DNA of 14,100 nt from Magnetospira sp. (lineage in GTDB: Bacteria; Pseudomonadota; Alphaproteobacteria; Rhodospirillales; Magnetospiraceae). This document shows positions 11,694 to 14,100 of this stretch, piece after piece. Made by a program: the position numbers and the translations under genes. The stretch covers positions 1 through 14,100 of the forward strand of contig JANQGL010000359.1 of assembly GCA_028277325.1 (NCBI GenBank). Reading direction: 5' to 3'. A model generated the notes under the pieces. That model did no database searches. It was not told the DNA's origin and worked only from the letters and a program-made list of their open reading frames with translations. Each line of letters begins with the position of its first letter. Position 1 is the stretch's first letter.

Positions 11694-14100
11694 ATGGACC
11701 TGGAAACGACCGACGCCCTCGCCGCCCGCCCGACCGAGGGCGATCTTCGCGATCCCGCCGCCCTCAAGGAAGCCCTGCTGTTCTACATGGTGCACGGGGT
11801 GGGCCGGGACCCCAGCGAGGCGACCACCCGGGACTGGTACTACGCGCTCGCCTACTGCGTGCGCGGCCTCCTGTCGGAGGCCTACATCCGCGCCAAGCGG
11901 ACGCAGCGCGAGTCCCGCGCCAAGCGGGTCTACTACCTGTCGATGGAGTTCCTGATCGGGCGCAGCCTGATGAACCATCTGCTGAACCTGGACCTGCGCG
12001 ACGTCGCGGCCGAGGTGCTGGGCGAATTCGGACAAGACCTCAAGGCGGTGCAGGACGTGGAGGTGGACGCGGCGCTCGGCAACGGCGGCCTCGGCCGTCT
12101 CGCCGCGTGCTTCCTGGACTCCATGGCCACCCACAGCTACCCGGGCTATGGCTACGGGCTGCGCTACGACTACGGCATGTTTCACCAGAAGATCGACCAC
12201 GGCCAGCAGCAGGAAACCCCCGACCACTGGCTGCGCCACGGCAACCCCTGGGAATTCGAACGCCCCAACGTGATCTACCGGGTGCGGTTCGGCGGCCGCC
12301 TGAACTCCTACCGCGACAGCCAGGGCCGCGAGATCAACGAATGGGTCGACACCGACGACGTGCTGGCGCTGGCCTACAACATGCCGATCTCCGGCTACGG
12401 CAACGACAAGGCCGGCAACCTGCGCCTGTGGTCGGCCCGCGCCACCGCCGAGTTCGACCTGCTGAGCTTCAACGTGGGCGACTACATCGGCGCGGTCGGC
12501 CGCAAGGCGCAGTCGGAGAGCCTGACCAAGGTGCTCTATCCGGCCGACACCACCCGCGAGGGCCAGATGCTGCGCCTGCGCCAGGAATATTTCTTCGTCA
12601 GCGCCTCGATGCAGGACATCGTGGTCCGCCACCTGCGGGAAAGCGACAGCCTGGACAACCTGCCGGACCGGGTGGCGATCCAGCTCAACGACACCCATCC
12701 GGCGCTCGCCGTTCCGGAACTGATGCGCCTCCTGATCGACCAGCACCATTACTCGTTCGAGAAAGCGCTGGAGATCACCCGCGGCACCTTCGCCTACACC
12801 AACCACACCCTGATGTCGGAAGCCCTGGAGATGTGGTCGATCGACCTCATCAAGTCGATCCTGCCGCGCCACCTGAACCTGATCTATCACATGAACGAGG
12901 TGTTCCTGGCCGACGTCCGCCGGAAGGCGCCGAACGATCCCGGCATCCTGGGCCGCATGTCGCTGGTCGACGACGGCCGGCGGACCATCCGCATGGCCCA
13001 CGTGGCGATCGTCGGCAGCCACAGGGTCAACGGGGTCGCGGAAATCCACACCGGGCTGCTGAAAACGCATCTGTTCCCCGACTTCCACCGCCTGTACCCG
13101 GACATGATCGTCAACAAGACCAACGGCATCACCCCGCGCCGCTGGCTCCTGGAGGCCAACCCGCCGCTCGCCGACCTGATCACCGAGGCCATCGGCGACC
13201 GCTGGGTGACCGACCTCGACCGTCTGGTCGACCTGGCGCCGCACGCCGAGGACGCCGCGTTCCGGGCCCGCTTCCGCGACGTCAAGCAGCAGGCCAAGCA
13301 GCGGCTGGTCGACCTGATCAAGGCGACCAACGACATGGACGTCCGCCTGGAGTCGCTGTTCGACACCCAGGTCAAGCGGATGCACGAGTACAAGCGCCAG
13401 CTCCTCAACGTGCTGCACGTAATCACCCGCTACAACCGCATGCGCGACAACCCGGGCGGAGATTTCCTGCCGCGCACGGTGATCTTCAGCGGCAAGGCGG
13501 CGGCCGGCTATCACATGGCCAAGCAGGTGATCCGCCTGATCAACGACGTGGGCAACGTGGTCAACAACGATTCCCTGGTCAACGACCGGCTGCGCGTGGT
13601 GTTCGTGCCCAACTACAACGTGACGGTGGCCGAGACGGTGATTCCCGGCAGCGACCTCTCGGAGCAGATCTCGACCGCCGGCATGGAGGCGTCGGGCACC
13701 GGCAACATGAAGTTCGCCCTCAACGGCGCCCTGACCATCGGCACCCTGGACGGCGCCAACATCGAGATCCGCGACGAGGTGGGGGCCGAGAACATCTTCA
13801 TCTTCGGCCTGACCACGCAGGAGGTGCACGATCGCCGCAGTCAAGGCTACGACCCCTGGCAGTACTACAACGGCAACGGCGAACTGCGCCGGGTCCTCGA
13901 CATGATCGGCCACGGCCATTTCTCGGACGGCGATTCCAACCGCTACCGCGACGTGGTGGACGCCCTGCTGTGGGGCAACGACACCTACATGCACATGGCC
14001 GACTACGAATCCTACATCCGCTGCCAGGAAGAGGTGGACCGGGTCTACCGCGATCCGGAGGAGTGGACCCGGCGGGCGATCCTCAACGTCGCCCGCATGG
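11694..14100 (+). CDS. glgP: Glycogen/alpha-glucan phosphorylase (partial, C-terminus beyond right edge)
   Basis: Phosphorolyses terminal alpha-1,4 linkages of glycogen to glucose-1-phosphate, using pyridoxal phosphate (GT35). The window holds 802 codons from ATG 11694 (MDLETTDALAARPTEGD). Family members are about 815-830 residues, so only 15-30 residues lie past the edge. A good ribosome site (AAAGAGGTG) precedes the start. Conserved stretches include RVYYLSMEFLIGRSLMNHL, ALGNGGLGRLAACFLDSMA, IQLNDTHPALAVPELMRL, NKTNGITPRRWL, VKRMHEYKRQLLN and GTGNMKFALNGALTIGTLD. The PLP-bearing lysine is K673. An N-terminal phosphorylation segment like that of the muscle enzyme is not recognisable, as expected in bacteria. 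It is co-directional with glgA, so synthesis and breakdown enzymes appear to share a transcript, implying control of flux at the enzyme level. Confidence 0.98.
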   Translation, partial: MDLETTDALAARPTEGDLRDPAALKEALLFYMVHGVGRDPSEATTRDWYYALAYCVRGLLSEAYIRAKRTQRESRAKRVYYLSMEFLIGRSLMNHLLNLDLRDVAAEVLGEFGQDLKAVQDVEVDAALGNGGLGRLAACFLDSMATHSYPGYGYGLRYDYGMFHQKIDHGQQQETPDHWLRHGNPWEFERPNVIYRVRFGGRLNSYRDSQGREINEWVDTDDVLALAYNMPISGYGNDKAGNLRLWSARATAEFDLLSFNVGDYIGAVGRKAQSESLTKVLYPADTTREGQMLRLRQEYFFVSASMQDIVVRHLRESDSLDNLPDRVAIQLNDTHPALAVPELMRLLIDQHHYSFEKALEITRGTFAYTNHTLMSEALEMWSIDLIKSILPRHLNLIYHMNEVFLADVRRKAPNDPGILGRMSLVDDGRRTIRMAHVAIVGSHRVNGVAEIHTGLLKTHLFPDFHRLYPDMIVNKTNGITPRRWLLEANPPLADLITEAIGDRWVTDLDRLVDLAPHAEDAAFRARFRDVKQQAKQRLVDLIKATNDMDVRLESLFDTQVKRMHEYKRQLLNVLHVITRYNRMRDNPGGDFLPRTVIFSGKAAAGYHMAKQVIRLINDVGNVVNNDSLVNDRLRVVFVPNYNVTVAETVIPGSDLSEQISTAGMEASGTGNMKFALNGALTIGTLDGANIEIRDEVGAENIFIFGLTTQEVHDRRSQGYDPWQYYNGNGELRRVLDMIGHGHFSDGDSNRYRDVVDALLWGNDTYMHMADYESYIRCQEEVDRVYRDPEEWTRRAILNVARM

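Noticed and set aside
11118..13994. 958-codon open frame on the minus strand opposite glgA and glgP
   Set aside because: The plus strand encodes GlgP and the end of GlgA with all family motifs. The antisense product is a low-complexity His/Val/Gln/Gly/Asp-rich sequence typical of reverse-complemented high-GC genes.
1..14100. CRISPR arrays, rRNA and prophage genes
   Set aside because: I looked for evenly spaced direct repeats, rRNA-like conserved blocks and phage structural genes on both strands and saw none.

Overview
The window is high-GC DNA with strong G/C bias at third codon positions, and it looks like an alphaproteobacterial chromosome. The main taxonomic clue is an MmcB-type (DUF1052) protein, a family I know as essentially alphaproteobacterial. 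Malate synthase G, the glg genes and IS630/IS66/IS110 debris fit a Rhodospirillales-like organism. The genus cannot be fixed from sequence reading alone.

Layout, left to right. (1) 1-1976, minus: malate synthase G (glcB), cut by the left edge. (2) 1977-2484: a 508-bp spacer with a hairpin and two long poly-G tracts but no convincing gene. (3) 2485-3303, plus: an unrecognised single-span membrane protein with a basic cytosolic half and a two-cysteine outer domain. (4) About 3412-4830: an insertion-sequence graveyard. On the minus strand it has a frameshifted unknown ORF ending in a very strong terminator-like hairpin, an IS630 catalytic domain fused to the first codons of an IS66 tnpB, and the end of an IS66 tnpA. 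On the plus strand it has the C-terminus of an IS110 transposase. (5) 4905-7664, all minus: an orphan soluble histidine kinase, mmcB, a small membrane protein and a membrane diguanylate cyclase. The gaps between them suggest separate transcription units. (6) 7915-8739, plus: a TauE/SafE-type permease, convergent with glgC. (7) 8746-14100: glycogen metabolism, with glgC (minus) divergent from glgA-glgP (plus). glgP runs off the right edge.

The glg genes form one pathway. GlgC makes ADP-glucose, GlgA polymerises it and GlgP recovers glucose-1-phosphate. All three keep their catalytic residues. The divergent glgC/glgA spacer carries an 8-bp inverted repeat that could serve as a shared control site. 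GlcB condenses glyoxylate with acetyl-CoA, so the window is rich in carbon-storage and carbon-assimilation genes. The kinase and cyclase are signalling proteins with no partner gene visible here.

I did not find a clearly new multi-gene system. The most unusual items are the three-family IS mosaic with its chimeric tnpB/IS630 reading frame, and the pilin-like two-cysteine domain of the unknown membrane protein.
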